This document shows positions 44,409-52,890 of a DNA stretch of 64,000 bases, piece after piece. The DNA is from Sphingomonadales bacterium (GTDB taxonomy: Bacteria > Pseudomonadota > Alphaproteobacteria > Sphingomonadales > Sphingomonadaceae): positions 62,001 through 126,000 of the forward strand of contig JAGWMZ010000001.1 of the NCBI GenBank assembly GCA_028871475.1. The letters are read 5' to 3'. The notes beneath the pieces were generated by a model, which had not been told where the DNA came from, did not search any database, and saw only the letters and a list, made by a program, of their open reading frames with translations. The position numbers and the translations under genes were made by a program. The first letter of the stretch is position 1. Each line of letters begins with the position of its first letter.

Positions 44409-45749
44409 TTACTGCGCCCGCGCCACCTCGACGGCATAGACATGCGTGCCGTGTTCGTTGCGGTCGCCCTCGAAATGGCCGCGGAAGATGATCCACTTGC
44501 CATCGGGGGTGAAGGTCATGTTCGGCTCGGTCTTGTAATTATGCTTGCGCATATCGACCAGCTTCTCTTCCTGCAGAGTACCCGGCACGATCAGCTTTTC
44601 CGCATTCGCCGTGGGGATCTCGGCATCGTCAGGGATCGCCCTGGGCGTGAAGAGGTAGAGATATTTGCCGTCGGGCGCATGGGCGACCATCTCACTGTCG
44701 CCGCCATCGCCGGTGAAGTGCTTGAGATCGGGCGACTGGTTGTAATGCACTGACCACTCGTTGCGCTCGACCTTGTACCAGTTGCGTTTACCAGTGGTGA
44801 CATCATAGCCCGCCAGCCAGAACACTTGCCCACGCGGCGTCTGCAAATCATACCAGATGGTGTGGCCATCGGGCGAGAAGAACTCATGGCCCGCAATCTC
44901 ATTGTTCATGATGCGCTTGTGGACGAGCTTGTTCCCCGTGCCATCGATGCGGATGGTCCAGATCCGGTCCACCTCATGCCAAGGCCCCTCATGGCAATAC
45001 ATGATGAGGCCGGGATCGGTGGGGGAGAACTGGACGTGGTTGAGCCAGTCCTTCGAGGCGACGATGACCTTGCGCTCGCCCGTCACCAGATTGTGGGTGA
45101 AGATCTCCATGGGAAGGCCGGCCACCAACCGGCGGTGGAGCGCCCGCGTCTTGGCGTCGGCATAGGTATAGGGCGTGCCATCGGGCCTGTTCTCGGCATA
45201 GGTATAGCCGCCAGGGGTTGCATTGCCGCCCTGCTGAGCGGGATGTTTGAGCGTGCCATCGGGGTTCACATTGGCTGGCGGCAGCGTGTATTGGCCCAGC
45301 AGCAATGTCTCGTCGGCGTTGATCGAGCCAATCGAGCCGCCCGCCACATCGGCCACCTTCCTCACCTTGCCGGTGTCGACATCGACAGCATAGACCTGAA
45401 ACGAACCGCCAGCATCGTCACGCGGGCGGCTGGCATAATAGACATTGCGGCTCTTGTGCCCAGTGAAGAGCAGATTGAGCTGTGGCCCGGGCACGAGCAG
45501 CTTCACGCTCCAGTCCGCCAGCGTGGCCACGGCAATGCCCTCCGGCGTCTTCATCACCATCTTGTCGCCCTGGGGGGTAAAGGCGCTCTGGGTAAAATAG
45601 AGGCTGGAGGTGCCGGGCATGTCGCTGATGCGCAGCACGCGGTGATGGGTCAGCGGATCGATCCATTCGCGCTGGGGCTTGGCTGTGGCCGGTGCAGCAA
45701 AAAGCGTGGCGCTGGCCATCATCAGCGTGGCAAAGGATTTGAAACGCAT
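44409..45749 (-). CDS. Oligogalacturonate lyase family protein (PL22)
   Basis: 446 aa with a signal peptide (TLMMASATLFAAPATAKP), so the enzyme is probably periplasmic, whereas classical Ogl enzymes are cytoplasmic. Seven-bladed propeller of PL22: VLRISDMPGTSSLYFTQSAFTP, LLGQYTLPPANVN, the WLNHVQFSPTDPGLIMYCHEGPWHEVDRIW block with metal-binding His residues, and AGHEFFSPDGHTIWYDLQTP. It breaks short oligogalacturonides or related uronate oligomers to unsaturated monomers. Divergent from the transporter gene; convergent with GH105. Confidence 0.85.
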   Translation of the reverse strand: MRFKSFATLMMASATLFAAPATAKPQREWIDPLTHHRVLRISDMPGTSSLYFTQSAFTPQGDKMVMKTPEGIAVATLADWSVKLLVPGPQLNLLFTGHKSRNVYYASRPRDDAGGSFQVYAVDVDTGKVRKVADVAGGSIGSINADETLLLGQYTLPPANVNPDGTLKHPAQQGGNATPGGYTYAENRPDGTPYTYADAKTRALHRRLVAGLPMEIFTHNLVTGERKVIVASKDWLNHVQFSPTDPGLIMYCHEGPWHEVDRIWTIRIDGTGNKLVHKRIMNNEIAGHEFFSPDGHTIWYDLQTPRGQVFWLAGYDVTTGKRNWYKVERNEWSVHYNQSPDLKHFTGDGGDSEMVAHAPDGKYLYLFTPRAIPDDAEIPTANAEKLIVPGTLQEEKLVDMRKHNYKTEPNMTFTPDGKWIIFRGHFEGDRNEHGTHVYAVEVARAQ

Positions 45750-45808
45750 GCAGTCTCTCCCTTCAGCGGCGCGTATGGAGCATTTGCCGCTTGTCGAGAT
45801 GATTTTAC

Positions 45809-45817
45809 ATAGTATAC
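45809..45817. promoter_or_regulatory. Shared motif site B (reverse of RYATRCTAT) in the PL22/transporter divergent promoter
   Basis: ATAGTATAC, GTATACTAT on the other strand, with the symmetric core GTATAC. It lies in the 149 bp between two outward-facing pectin genes, in an AT-rich block. Same core as at 43120 and 52839. The GTATAC core recalls hexuronate regulator sites (ExuR/UxuR of GntR type), but no such regulator is in the window. Confidence 0.4.
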
Positions 45818-45898
45818 ATCAATCCCTCAATGTGAAATTTATTACAAAGCGTCGCAGCAGCATGTGAACGCTGTCAGAACGGGCAAGAGGACAACAGC

Positions 45899-47434
45899 AT
45901 GGACAGAGCCACGGGCACGGCCCCGGGCCCACTCGCCCCGGGCCGCGACATGCCGCACCCCGCCGCGCAGGGCCCCCGCCAGGTCAAAGCCGTCAACTAT
46001 CTCGCCTATGGCGCCAATGATGTTCTGGGCGCCGGGTCCATGGCGGTGATCTCGGCCTGGGTGCTGATCTTCTATACCAAATTCTGCGGGCTGTCGGCCG
46101 GTCAGGCGGCGCTGATCTTTGCCGTGGCCCGCGTGCTCGATGCTTTTGTGTCGCCCACCATCGGCCATCTCTCCGATGGCTTTGACCGGTTCGCGCTGGG
46201 CCGGCGCTTCGGCCGGCGGCGGTTCTTCATTCTCGCTGCCATCCCCCTGCTGCCTTCCTTCGCGCTGATGTGGTGGCCGGGGCAAACCTTCTGGTTCTAT
46301 CTCACCTCCTATGTCCTCTTCGAGCTGACCTATGCGCTCGAAGTGATCCCTTACGAAACGCTGGCGGCGGAAATGGCCAGCGATTTTGCCACCAAGGCGC
46401 GTTTTGCCGGCGTTCGCATTCTCTTTGCCCAGGGCTCGGCGATTCTGGCCGGCTTCCTGCCGCTCTGGCTGATCGAATGGCTGGGACGCGACAGCCCCAT
46501 GACCTTCTTCACCATGGGCGCACTCTTTTCCGCTTTGTTCGTCGCCACAGCGGGCTTCCTCTACGCCTTCAGCTGGGAACGCCACCGCCCCGCGCCGCAG
46601 CGCGAAACCCGCGCCCCGCGCCCCAGCCTGTGGCGCAATCTCTCTTCCACCCTGCATATCCGGGCCTTCCGTCTGCATCTGGGCATGTATCTGGGCGGCT
46701 ACATCAGTCAGGATATCTTCAACGCCGCCTTTACCTTCTTCGTCATCTTCGCGCTGGCGGGCACCACGCAGACCGCCTCGGCATTGCTGGGCACCATGTA
46801 TATCGTGCAACTGGTGGCAGTGCTGCTGGCCATCCGCATGGCCTTGCGTGCCACGCCGGCTGTCGCCTATCGCCTTGCCGCGGCCAGCTTCGCGCTGGGT
46901 GTGGCGGCGCTGGTGGCGCTGTGGTGGGCAGGCCTGCCGGCAGCCTCGGGCTGGATCTGGGTGGGCATGGGGCTGGTCGGGCTTGGGCGCGGGGCGCTCA
47001 ACTACATTCCCTGGGCCACCTACAATTACATGGCCGATGTCGATGAAATCGTGACCGGCCGCCGGCGCGAAGGCGCCTTTGCCGGGGTGATGACCTTCAT
47101 CCGCAAGGCCACACAGGCAGCGGCGGTGGCCATGGTCGGCCTGCTGATGGACTGGGGCGGCTTCGCGCCCAAGGCCCATGTGCAGACGCCCGGCGCGGTG
47201 CTCACGGTCGTCACGGTCATGGCGTTGGGCACATGGGCGATGCTGTGTGCCGGTGTGCTGGTGGCCCGCCGCTTTCGCCTCAGCCGCGACACACACGGCG
47301 TGCTGATGGCCGAGATCGAGCATCTGCGCGCCGGCCACAGGGAGCCACTCAGCCCGGAAAGCCGGGCGATTGTCGAGGATCTCTCCGGCTGGCCCTATGA
47401 CCGGCTGTGGGGCAACAATGAGGTGAAGGCATGA
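45899..47434 (+). CDS. GPH-family (MFS) sugar/cation symporter
   Basis: 511 aa with about 12 membrane helices. GPH marks: NYLAYGANDVLGAGSMAVISAW, HLSDGFDRFALGRRFGRRRFF loop, EVIPYETLAAEMASDF, and WATYNYMADVDEI before the last third. AGAGGA precedes the ATG. The family moves glycosides, pentosides or uronides with a cation across the inner membrane. Its place after PL22 and before CE12 suggests import of pectic mono- or disaccharides, such as the lyase product taken by cytoplasmic GH105. It overlaps the next gene by 4 bp. Confidence 0.88.
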   Translation: MDRATGTAPGPLAPGRDMPHPAAQGPRQVKAVNYLAYGANDVLGAGSMAVISAWVLIFYTKFCGLSAGQAALIFAVARVLDAFVSPTIGHLSDGFDRFALGRRFGRRRFFILAAIPLLPSFALMWWPGQTFWFYLTSYVLFELTYALEVIPYETLAAEMASDFATKARFAGVRILFAQGSAILAGFLPLWLIEWLGRDSPMTFFTMGALFSALFVATAGFLYAFSWERHRPAPQRETRAPRPSLWRNLSSTLHIRAFRLHLGMYLGGYISQDIFNAAFTFFVIFALAGTTQTASALLGTMYIVQLVAVLLAIRMALRATPAVAYRLAAASFALGVAALVALWWAGLPAASGWIWVGMGLVGLGRGALNYIPWATYNYMADVDEIVTGRRREGAFAGVMTFIRKATQAAAVAMVGLLMDWGGFAPKAHVQTPGAVLTVVTVMALGTWAMLCAGVLVARRFRLSRDTHGVLMAEIEHLRAGHREPLSPESRAIVEDLSGWPYDRLWGNNEVKA

Positions 47435-48219
47435 AGATCTGGATGAGCGCCCTGGCGTTGGTGGCAGGCACGGTTCAGGCGCAGGAAGCAACGCCACCGC
47501 GCATTCTGGTGGCCGGCGATTCCACGGTGCAGACCTATGATGTGGTGCATTACCCCCAGGCCGGCTGGGGTCAGTTCCTGGTCTGCGGGCTGAAGCCGGG
47601 CGCGGTGGTCATCAACCGCGCCATCGGTGGCCGTTCGACCAAAAGCTTCATCACGGAAGGCCGCTGGGACGGCATGATGGCCGAAATGAAGCCGGGCGAC
47701 ACGGTGCTGATCCAGTTCGGCCATAATGACGCCACCAAGGCCAAGCCCGAACGCTATGCCGACCCAGCGCATTATCGCGACAATCTGCTGCGCTTCATCT
47801 GGCAGGCGCGCGGGGCCGGGGCCAATCCGGTACTGGTGACGCCTGTCGCGCGTCGCAGCTTCGACGAGGCAGGCAAGTCACGCGCCGATTTCGCGGACTA
47901 TTCAGCCGTGATGCGCGAACTGGCGGCCAGCACCAACACGCCGATCATCGATCTGGAGGGCGCCTCGCGCAACATGATCGACCGTATGGGGCCCGAGGGC
48001 GCGCGCAAATTCTACATGAATCTGGCGGCGGGCGCCTATCCCGCCTTTCCCCAGGGCCAGCATGACGACACTCATTTCAACGAATTGGGCGCGCGGGCCA
48101 TGGCCAATCTGGTGGCAGAACAGCTCTCGGGGCTCAGTGTGCCGGCGGCCGGTCTGGTGATGTCCAGCCGCCCCGACCTTGAACGCAAGACACCGTTGGG
48201 CAGTTACGCCTGCCATTGA
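47431..48219 (+). CDS. CE12 rhamnogalacturonan acetylesterase (short form)
   Basis: 262 aa with a signal peptide (SALALVAGTVQAQ). CE12-type SGNH hydrolase: VAGDSTVQTYD with catalytic Ser31, the GGRSTKSFITEGRWD block, LIQFGHNDATK and DDTHFNELGA with catalytic Asp and His. It removes acetyl groups from the RG-I backbone so lyases can act. It overlaps the transporter gene stop by 4 bp. The longer CE12 gene at 52891 has an extra N-terminal domain. Confidence 0.9.
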   Translation: MKIWMSALALVAGTVQAQEATPPRILVAGDSTVQTYDVVHYPQAGWGQFLVCGLKPGAVVINRAIGGRSTKSFITEGRWDGMMAEMKPGDTVLIQFGHNDATKAKPERYADPAHYRDNLLRFIWQARGAGANPVLVTPVARRSFDEAGKSRADFADYSAVMRELAASTNTPIIDLEGASRNMIDRMGPEGARKFYMNLAAGAYPAFPQGQHDDTHFNELGARAMANLVAEQLSGLSVPAAGLVMSSRPDLERKTPLGSYACH

Positions 48220-48228
48220 TCCGCGAAA

Positions 48229-48261
48229 GGGGCGCCCGCTTCCCGCCGGCGCGCCCGCCCC
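48229..48261. terminator. GC-rich hairpin between the convergent CE12 and GH35 genes
   Basis: GGGGCG ... CGCCCC arms with further G/C pairing inside, filling the 42-bp gap. No T-run, so the strength is doubtful. Confidence 0.35.
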
Positions 48262-51234
48262 TCACGGCAGGCGATCGGGCGCCTCCACCTGATGCACCGG
48301 CACCCCGCCCAGCCAGTTGCGCATGGTCACCAGCTTCACCGGCCAGGGAGCATTGGCCGGGGCGCCATCGCTGGTGATGGCCAGCGCGATGGTGTTGGCA
48401 CCATGGTGGTTGAGGATACCCTCGGGCACCGGGAAAATGCGCTGCGGCCCGACATGGGCGATGAACTGCCCCATGTTCCAGCCGTTGACGAAGATCAGCG
48501 CGCGATAATGCTCACTTGACCGGGGCGTGGCCGGATCACCCATCTCCACCCCGATGGTGGCATCCTGCCCCTTGGGGACGTTGAGCGCAAAGCTGGTGCG
48601 ATACCAGTTGGTGCCCGCCCCGCCCTGCGGCAGCCCCTGCACCACCGGCCAGAGATGATCGTCGAACCCGGGCAGAGACCAGCCCATGCGCTCGCCATAT
48701 TGCCCGCCATTGTTGGGCGTGCCGCGTGCGCGGTCGGCAAAATCCTCGCCTCGCGCACGGCCCTGAATGCGCCAGGCAATCGGCACGGCAAAGGACGGCC
48801 CGGTCACAGGCTCGACCGACACGGCGATCAGCCCGCGCGCCTCCTTGTGCTCGTCCGAGGCGGTGAGGTCCCAGTTGTGGCCATTGTTGCGCACCATCAC
48901 CGCCAGCACATGCGGGCCGGGCGCGCGTGCCACATCGGGCAGGGCCAGTGTCAGGCTGCCCGTGGTGATCGGGCGCGGCATACCCGCGGGCAACTCGCCT
49001 TGCCCGATCAGATGGCCATCGAGAAAGACCTGCATCATCCCCGCCCCGCCGGCGCCATAGGCCAGGGTGATCTTCTGCGCCTGCTGGCCACCGGTGAAAC
49101 GCCCACGATACCACACATCGCCCTCGTGAAAACCATAGGGGTCCATGGTCATGGTCGGCTGACCATCGGGCTTTTGGGTCTGGGTCGCATCGCGCCGGTG
49201 GTCGATCACCTGCCATGCACTGTCGTCGAAGGTCGGATCGGCCTCGGGCGTGCCGGCCGCCATGCGCCAGTGGGACAAGGCGGGCAAGGCAATGGGCGCT
49301 GGCCCCGGCAGAGCCCCTGCCAGCGCCCCACCCTGCCCCCGCATCGACAGCGGGGCACCATTCCATGTCACCCGCCGCGCCTGCGCCCAAACCCGCAAGG
49401 AACGAGGCGCGGCGGTATCGCCCGTCAACGCCAGACCATCGCCATGCTGCGCAGCATGGCGCAGCAGATCGGGCCCGCAGGCCAGCACGCCATCGGCGCT
49501 CCAGCACATTGCCGCCGCCGCGTCATCGCCCAGCAGCAGGGTCAGCGGCGGGCGTCCCCCACCGCGTACCTCGACCTGCGCGAGGTCGCCATGGGTATAG
49601 TCGAGCACCAGATCGCCACGCGCGGCGTCATAATGGCTGCGCACCGGGCCGCTCACCTGCGGCGCGCTGGTGTAACGCAGCACCACGCGGCCCGCCTCAC
49701 CCTTGCGCCCCACCATCAACAGCACGTCGCGCGCGCCCTGTCGCAGATGGCTCTGGATCTCGCTGGTGGTGTAAACCAGACGTTGCCCACCCAGATTGAC
49801 ACCCGCCACCAGCCATGTCGCATCATAGCCGTTCAGCCGCATCGGCGGAAACTGGTAATGCCCATCGGGCAGGTCGGCGGCGAAGGTGAAGCTTGTGTCA
49901 TCGGTCAGATGACCGTTCTGATGCGCCACCAGCAGAAAGCGCGCATCCGTCGCCGGATTGCGGTTGTGATACAGGCGGATCGCATCGGAGGAGGGCTTGA
50001 TGGGCGCGGCGGGCACCATGCCCGCCAAATCGGGCACCGCCGCGATCATCCCGCCGATGATCTTCAGCTCCGCCGCCTTGTCGCGCAGCGAGCGGTCCTC
50101 GGCAATGGCGGCGCCATAATCGTAGCTGGTGAACACCACCGGTGCGGGCAACCAGCCCCAGCTTGTGCCGCCATAGCCCATGTAGATGCTCTGCAGCGCA
50201 ATGCCATTGGCCAGATTGGTGCCGTAAAACAGCTTTTGGTACCCACGCCCGCGCTGCACCGCATTGCAGGCATAGCCCCCGTTCGAGCCCCAGTAGTCGA
50301 ACCAGCCCCCGCCGATTTCGGCAAGGAAGCCGGGCGTATCAGGCGAGGCAGAGGCGCCCCCTTTGGCCCCACCCTCACCGTAAAAGCCCCAGTCAGGCAC
50401 AGGGGCCGTGCGCAAGACCTGGCCTCGCGCGGTGCAGGCGCCGCCCGGATAGGCGTCGAAGGCATACATGTCATTGGGCCCATGCACCACGCCGGGCACC
50501 GGGCTGTCATCGGGCACCCAGCGCCCCTGCCGGCCCGGATCATTGTGGAAGATCGGCACGGTGATGCCATCGGCACGGGCCTTGGCGTAGAGGTGATCCA
50601 TATAGCGCCGATGCGCGGCCGAGGTCTGCGAGAGTTCATTCTCGATCTGGTGCAGGATGACGGTGCCCTTGTGCCCCTTGCCATCGCCATTGATCTGGTG
50701 GCGCGCGATGATGGCGTCGATGGCGGTCAGCCACTCGTCAGCGGCGGCGAGATACTCGGGGTCATCAGTGCGGGCCTGCGCGCGCTGGTTTTCCAGCCAG
50801 CCGGGAAAGCCCCCGCGCGCCAACTCGGCATTCACATAGGGCCCGGCGCGGGTGATGACATAGAGCCCCTCCTCCTGCGCCATGGTCAGCAGCCGGTCCA
50901 CATCGCGGATGCCGGAGAAGTCTTCCACACCCTGTTTGGGGCTGTGATAGCTCCAGTCAAAATAGAAGGTGACGGTGTTGAACCCGCTGGCCTTCATCTT
51001 TTGCAGCACGTCGCGCCACAGGTCGGGGCTGGGCAGGCGGAAGGGGTGAAATTCGGACGACCAGATGAGTTGCCGCTTGCCGTCAATCATCAGCGAATGG
51101 GCATCGAACGACACGCGGCCAAAGGTTTTGACCGGCGCATTGTCATTCACCGTAGGGCGCGCGGTCTGCGCGGCAAGCGGGGTGGCCATCAGGGCCAGCA
51201 TGGCGCCGGTGGTCATCAGGCGTTTCATCGTCAT
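48262..51234 (-). CDS. GH35 beta-galactosidase
   Basis: 990 aa from ATG 51234, which overlaps the GH28 stop by 4 bp; the longer frame lies in the GH28 gene. Signal peptide (TTGAMLALMATPLAAQ). GH35 TIM barrel: MIDGKRQLIWSSEFHPFRLPSPDLWRDVLQKMKASGFNTVTFYFDWSYHSPKQGVEDF, acid/base Glu in HQIENELSQ, nucleophile Glu likely in FLAEIGGGWFDYWG, then beta domains with jelly-roll ends (WYRGRFTGGQQAQKITLAYG, FVNGWNMGQFIAHVGPQRIFPVPEGIL). It would remove beta-galactose side chains of RG-I (galactan or arabinogalactan) in the periplasm. Confidence 0.88.
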   Translation of the reverse strand: MTMKRLMTTGAMLALMATPLAAQTARPTVNDNAPVKTFGRVSFDAHSLMIDGKRQLIWSSEFHPFRLPSPDLWRDVLQKMKASGFNTVTFYFDWSYHSPKQGVEDFSGIRDVDRLLTMAQEEGLYVITRAGPYVNAELARGGFPGWLENQRAQARTDDPEYLAAADEWLTAIDAIIARHQINGDGKGHKGTVILHQIENELSQTSAAHRRYMDHLYAKARADGITVPIFHNDPGRQGRWVPDDSPVPGVVHGPNDMYAFDAYPGGACTARGQVLRTAPVPDWGFYGEGGAKGGASASPDTPGFLAEIGGGWFDYWGSNGGYACNAVQRGRGYQKLFYGTNLANGIALQSIYMGYGGTSWGWLPAPVVFTSYDYGAAIAEDRSLRDKAAELKIIGGMIAAVPDLAGMVPAAPIKPSSDAIRLYHNRNPATDARFLLVAHQNGHLTDDTSFTFAADLPDGHYQFPPMRLNGYDATWLVAGVNLGGQRLVYTTSEIQSHLRQGARDVLLMVGRKGEAGRVVLRYTSAPQVSGPVRSHYDAARGDLVLDYTHGDLAQVEVRGGGRPPLTLLLGDDAAAAMCWSADGVLACGPDLLRHAAQHGDGLALTGDTAAPRSLRVWAQARRVTWNGAPLSMRGQGGALAGALPGPAPIALPALSHWRMAAGTPEADPTFDDSAWQVIDHRRDATQTQKPDGQPTMTMDPYGFHEGDVWYRGRFTGGQQAQKITLAYGAGGAGMMQVFLDGHLIGQGELPAGMPRPITTGSLTLALPDVARAPGPHVLAVMVRNNGHNWDLTASDEHKEARGLIAVSVEPVTGPSFAVPIAWRIQGRARGEDFADRARGTPNNGGQYGERMGWSLPGFDDHLWPVVQGLPQGGAGTNWYRTSFALNVPKGQDATIGVEMGDPATPRSSEHYRALIFVNGWNMGQFIAHVGPQRIFPVPEGILNHHGANTIALAITSDGAPANAPWPVKLVTMRNWLGGVPVHQVEAPDRLP

Positions 51235-52709
51235 GGCAGACAAGGGGCGCTTCCTTCCGTCAGACCGAGAGCGGGGGCCTCGGTGATGCATAGGTCCGCC
51301 GCATCGCTCATCACCAGCGCCGGGCGCGCTTCGGGAGCCAGATGGCGGGCGTGAAATCCGCTGATGGTCAGCCCGCGCACATGGCGCAGCCACAGCGCCC
51401 AGGCCGGCAGCGTGCCGAACATGCTGGGTTCGGGATAGGCATCGGGCACCTCCGGCGGCGCGCGGCGCGCATCCTCCAGCGTCCCTCCGCCTTGATAGGT
51501 CAGGTCGATGGCGCGCAGCGTGACCTGCTCGATCCGGTGCTCCGGCAGACCCGCGATGGCGGCGGGGTAATGCGCATCAATCCCGGTTGCGGTCACGGCC
51601 TCGATGGTGATGCGCCGCATCGCCCCCACCCGGGTGCCCGCCGGCCCGCGCAGTCGCGCCCCCAGCCGCAGGAAAATCGGCGCGCTCGTCACCTCATCCA
51701 TCGTCAGGCGGCGGGCGGTGATGTCCTCGACCACGCCGCCATCAACGCTTTCGATGGCAAGGCCCCGGCTGCGCTGGAAATGACAGTCCTCGATGAGGAT
51801 GCGGCGGATGTCGCCATTGGTCTCGGTGCCGATCTTGATGCGACCCGTCACCCGGTCGCGGTCGGGCGCGTGGGTCTGGGTGGTGCCGCAGGTGCCATCG
51901 AGCATCGTGCCCGGATCGAAGCCGGAAACGCGGCAATGGCGGATGGTGATATCCTGGCTGGGCCGCAGCGAGCCCAGCGCGAGGCTGCTCTTGATGACGA
52001 TGGCATCGTCATTGGGGCTGTTGACGCGGCAGTTTTCCACCACGCAGCGCTCGACACAGTCCAGGTCGATCCCGTCGCGCTGCGTGTCGATGGTGAGGTC
52101 GCGCAGCACCATGTCCTGGCAGCCCGTGGCCAGAATGGCAAAATGCCCGCCGCCATCAATGGTCAAGCCCGAAAGCGTGACATGCCGGCATTCACGCAGC
52201 GCGATCGCCTTGTTGGCCAGCCCGGCCATGGCACTGTGGTCCCGCTCCAGCGCGGCGACCTGCGCCGGCGTCATGTCCTGCATGGAAAGTGGGCGTTCAC
52301 CGGCCTGCGCGCGCCAGCGCGAGCCGGGGCCGTCGCGGGTCAGCGCCCTGCCCTCGATCCGCCCCGGGCCGGTGATGGCGACATGGTTGAGATTGTCGCC
52401 CCAGATCAGGCTGTTACGCCAATGGCTGTGGCCGAAATCCTGATAAAGCTGTTCGCCATTGTCCTCGGGCAGATTATACGCGCCGCCATGCAGCGCCGGG
52501 TCGGCCGCCTCGATCACCGCGCCAGCGTCAAGATGCAGCGTGACATGGCTGGCCAGCCGGAGGGAAAAGCACAGGTAACGCCCCGCCGGAACCACCACCG
52601 TACCGCCGCCCGCAGCATGCGCGGCAGCAATCGCGGCGTTGATCCCCTGATGCGCCAGCATGCGGCCATGGCCCAGCGCGCCATGATCGGTGACCAAAAA
52701 ACGGCCCAT
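51231..52709 (-). CDS. GH28 family polygalacturonase / rhamnogalacturonan hydrolase
   Basis: 492 aa, no clear signal peptide. Right-handed beta-helix with GH28 motifs: VVVPAGRYLCFSLRLASHVTLHLDAGAVIEA, catalytic Asp pair in NSPNDDAIVIKSS, and RIKIGTETNG. One feature is unusual: the usual GHG motif near the Asp pair is replaced by FDPGTMLDGT-like sequence. Members cleave alpha-galacturonosyl or rhamnogalacturonosyl links. It is coupled to GH35 downstream (4-bp overlap) and to a 31-codon frame upstream (TGATG). If truly cytoplasmic, it would act on imported oligomers; the start may be imprecise. Confidence 0.85.
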   Translation of the reverse strand: MGRFLVTDHGALGHGRMLAHQGINAAIAAAHAAGGGTVVVPAGRYLCFSLRLASHVTLHLDAGAVIEAADPALHGGAYNLPEDNGEQLYQDFGHSHWRNSLIWGDNLNHVAITGPGRIEGRALTRDGPGSRWRAQAGERPLSMQDMTPAQVAALERDHSAMAGLANKAIALRECRHVTLSGLTIDGGGHFAILATGCQDMVLRDLTIDTQRDGIDLDCVERCVVENCRVNSPNDDAIVIKSSLALGSLRPSQDITIRHCRVSGFDPGTMLDGTCGTTQTHAPDRDRVTGRIKIGTETNGDIRRILIEDCHFQRSRGLAIESVDGGVVEDITARRLTMDEVTSAPIFLRLGARLRGPAGTRVGAMRRITIEAVTATGIDAHYPAAIAGLPEHRIEQVTLRAIDLTYQGGGTLEDARRAPPEVPDAYPEPSMFGTLPAWALWLRHVRGLTISGFHARHLAPEARPALVMSDAADLCITEAPALGLTEGSAPCLP

Positions 52710-52804
52710 CAGCGCAGATCCCGCAACGCCAGCGCCCCGGCCCGCGGGTCAATGGCCCACTTGCCTTCCCCAACGCCAACGCCGTCCCGCATCAGGCGAA
52801 TCAT
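52709..52804 (-). CDS. Small frame coupled to the GH28 gene (31 codons), unrecognised
   Basis: ATG 52804 follows GGGGGGCGGG and the frame ends in TGATG, whose last three bases start the GH28 gene. Protein: opens MIRLMRDGVGVG and ends AGALALRDLR. It is too short for standard gene calls. Possible roles are a leader peptide that couples translation, or the remnant end of a larger lost gene. It begins 33 bp from the shared motif site C. Real expression cannot be judged. Confidence 0.35.
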   Translation of the reverse strand: MIRLMRDGVGVGEGKWAIDPRAGALALRDLR

Positions 52805-52838
52805 CCCGCCCCCCTTTTGCTTGCTTTTACATATATCG

Positions 52839-52847
52839 GTATGCTAT
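52839..52847. promoter_or_regulatory. Shared motif site C (RYATRCTAT) in the GH28/CE12 divergent promoter
   Basis: GTATGCTAT inside an AT-rich tract (about 52825-52865, with ACATATAT and TCATATATTG on the two sides). It is the third copy of the core seen at 43120 and 45809. The flanks also match site A in part. Probable shared operator. Confidence 0.45.
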
Positions 52848-52890
52848 TTCATATATTGAAGATCAAGCCTGTCCATTGCATGATAGGCCC

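Noticed and set aside
48655..51354. 899-residue plus-strand frame opposite the GH35 gene
   Set aside because: The minus-strand frame has a signal peptide and clear GH35 motifs. The plus frame has no motifs and an His/Arg/Pro-rich composition typical of antisense shadows.
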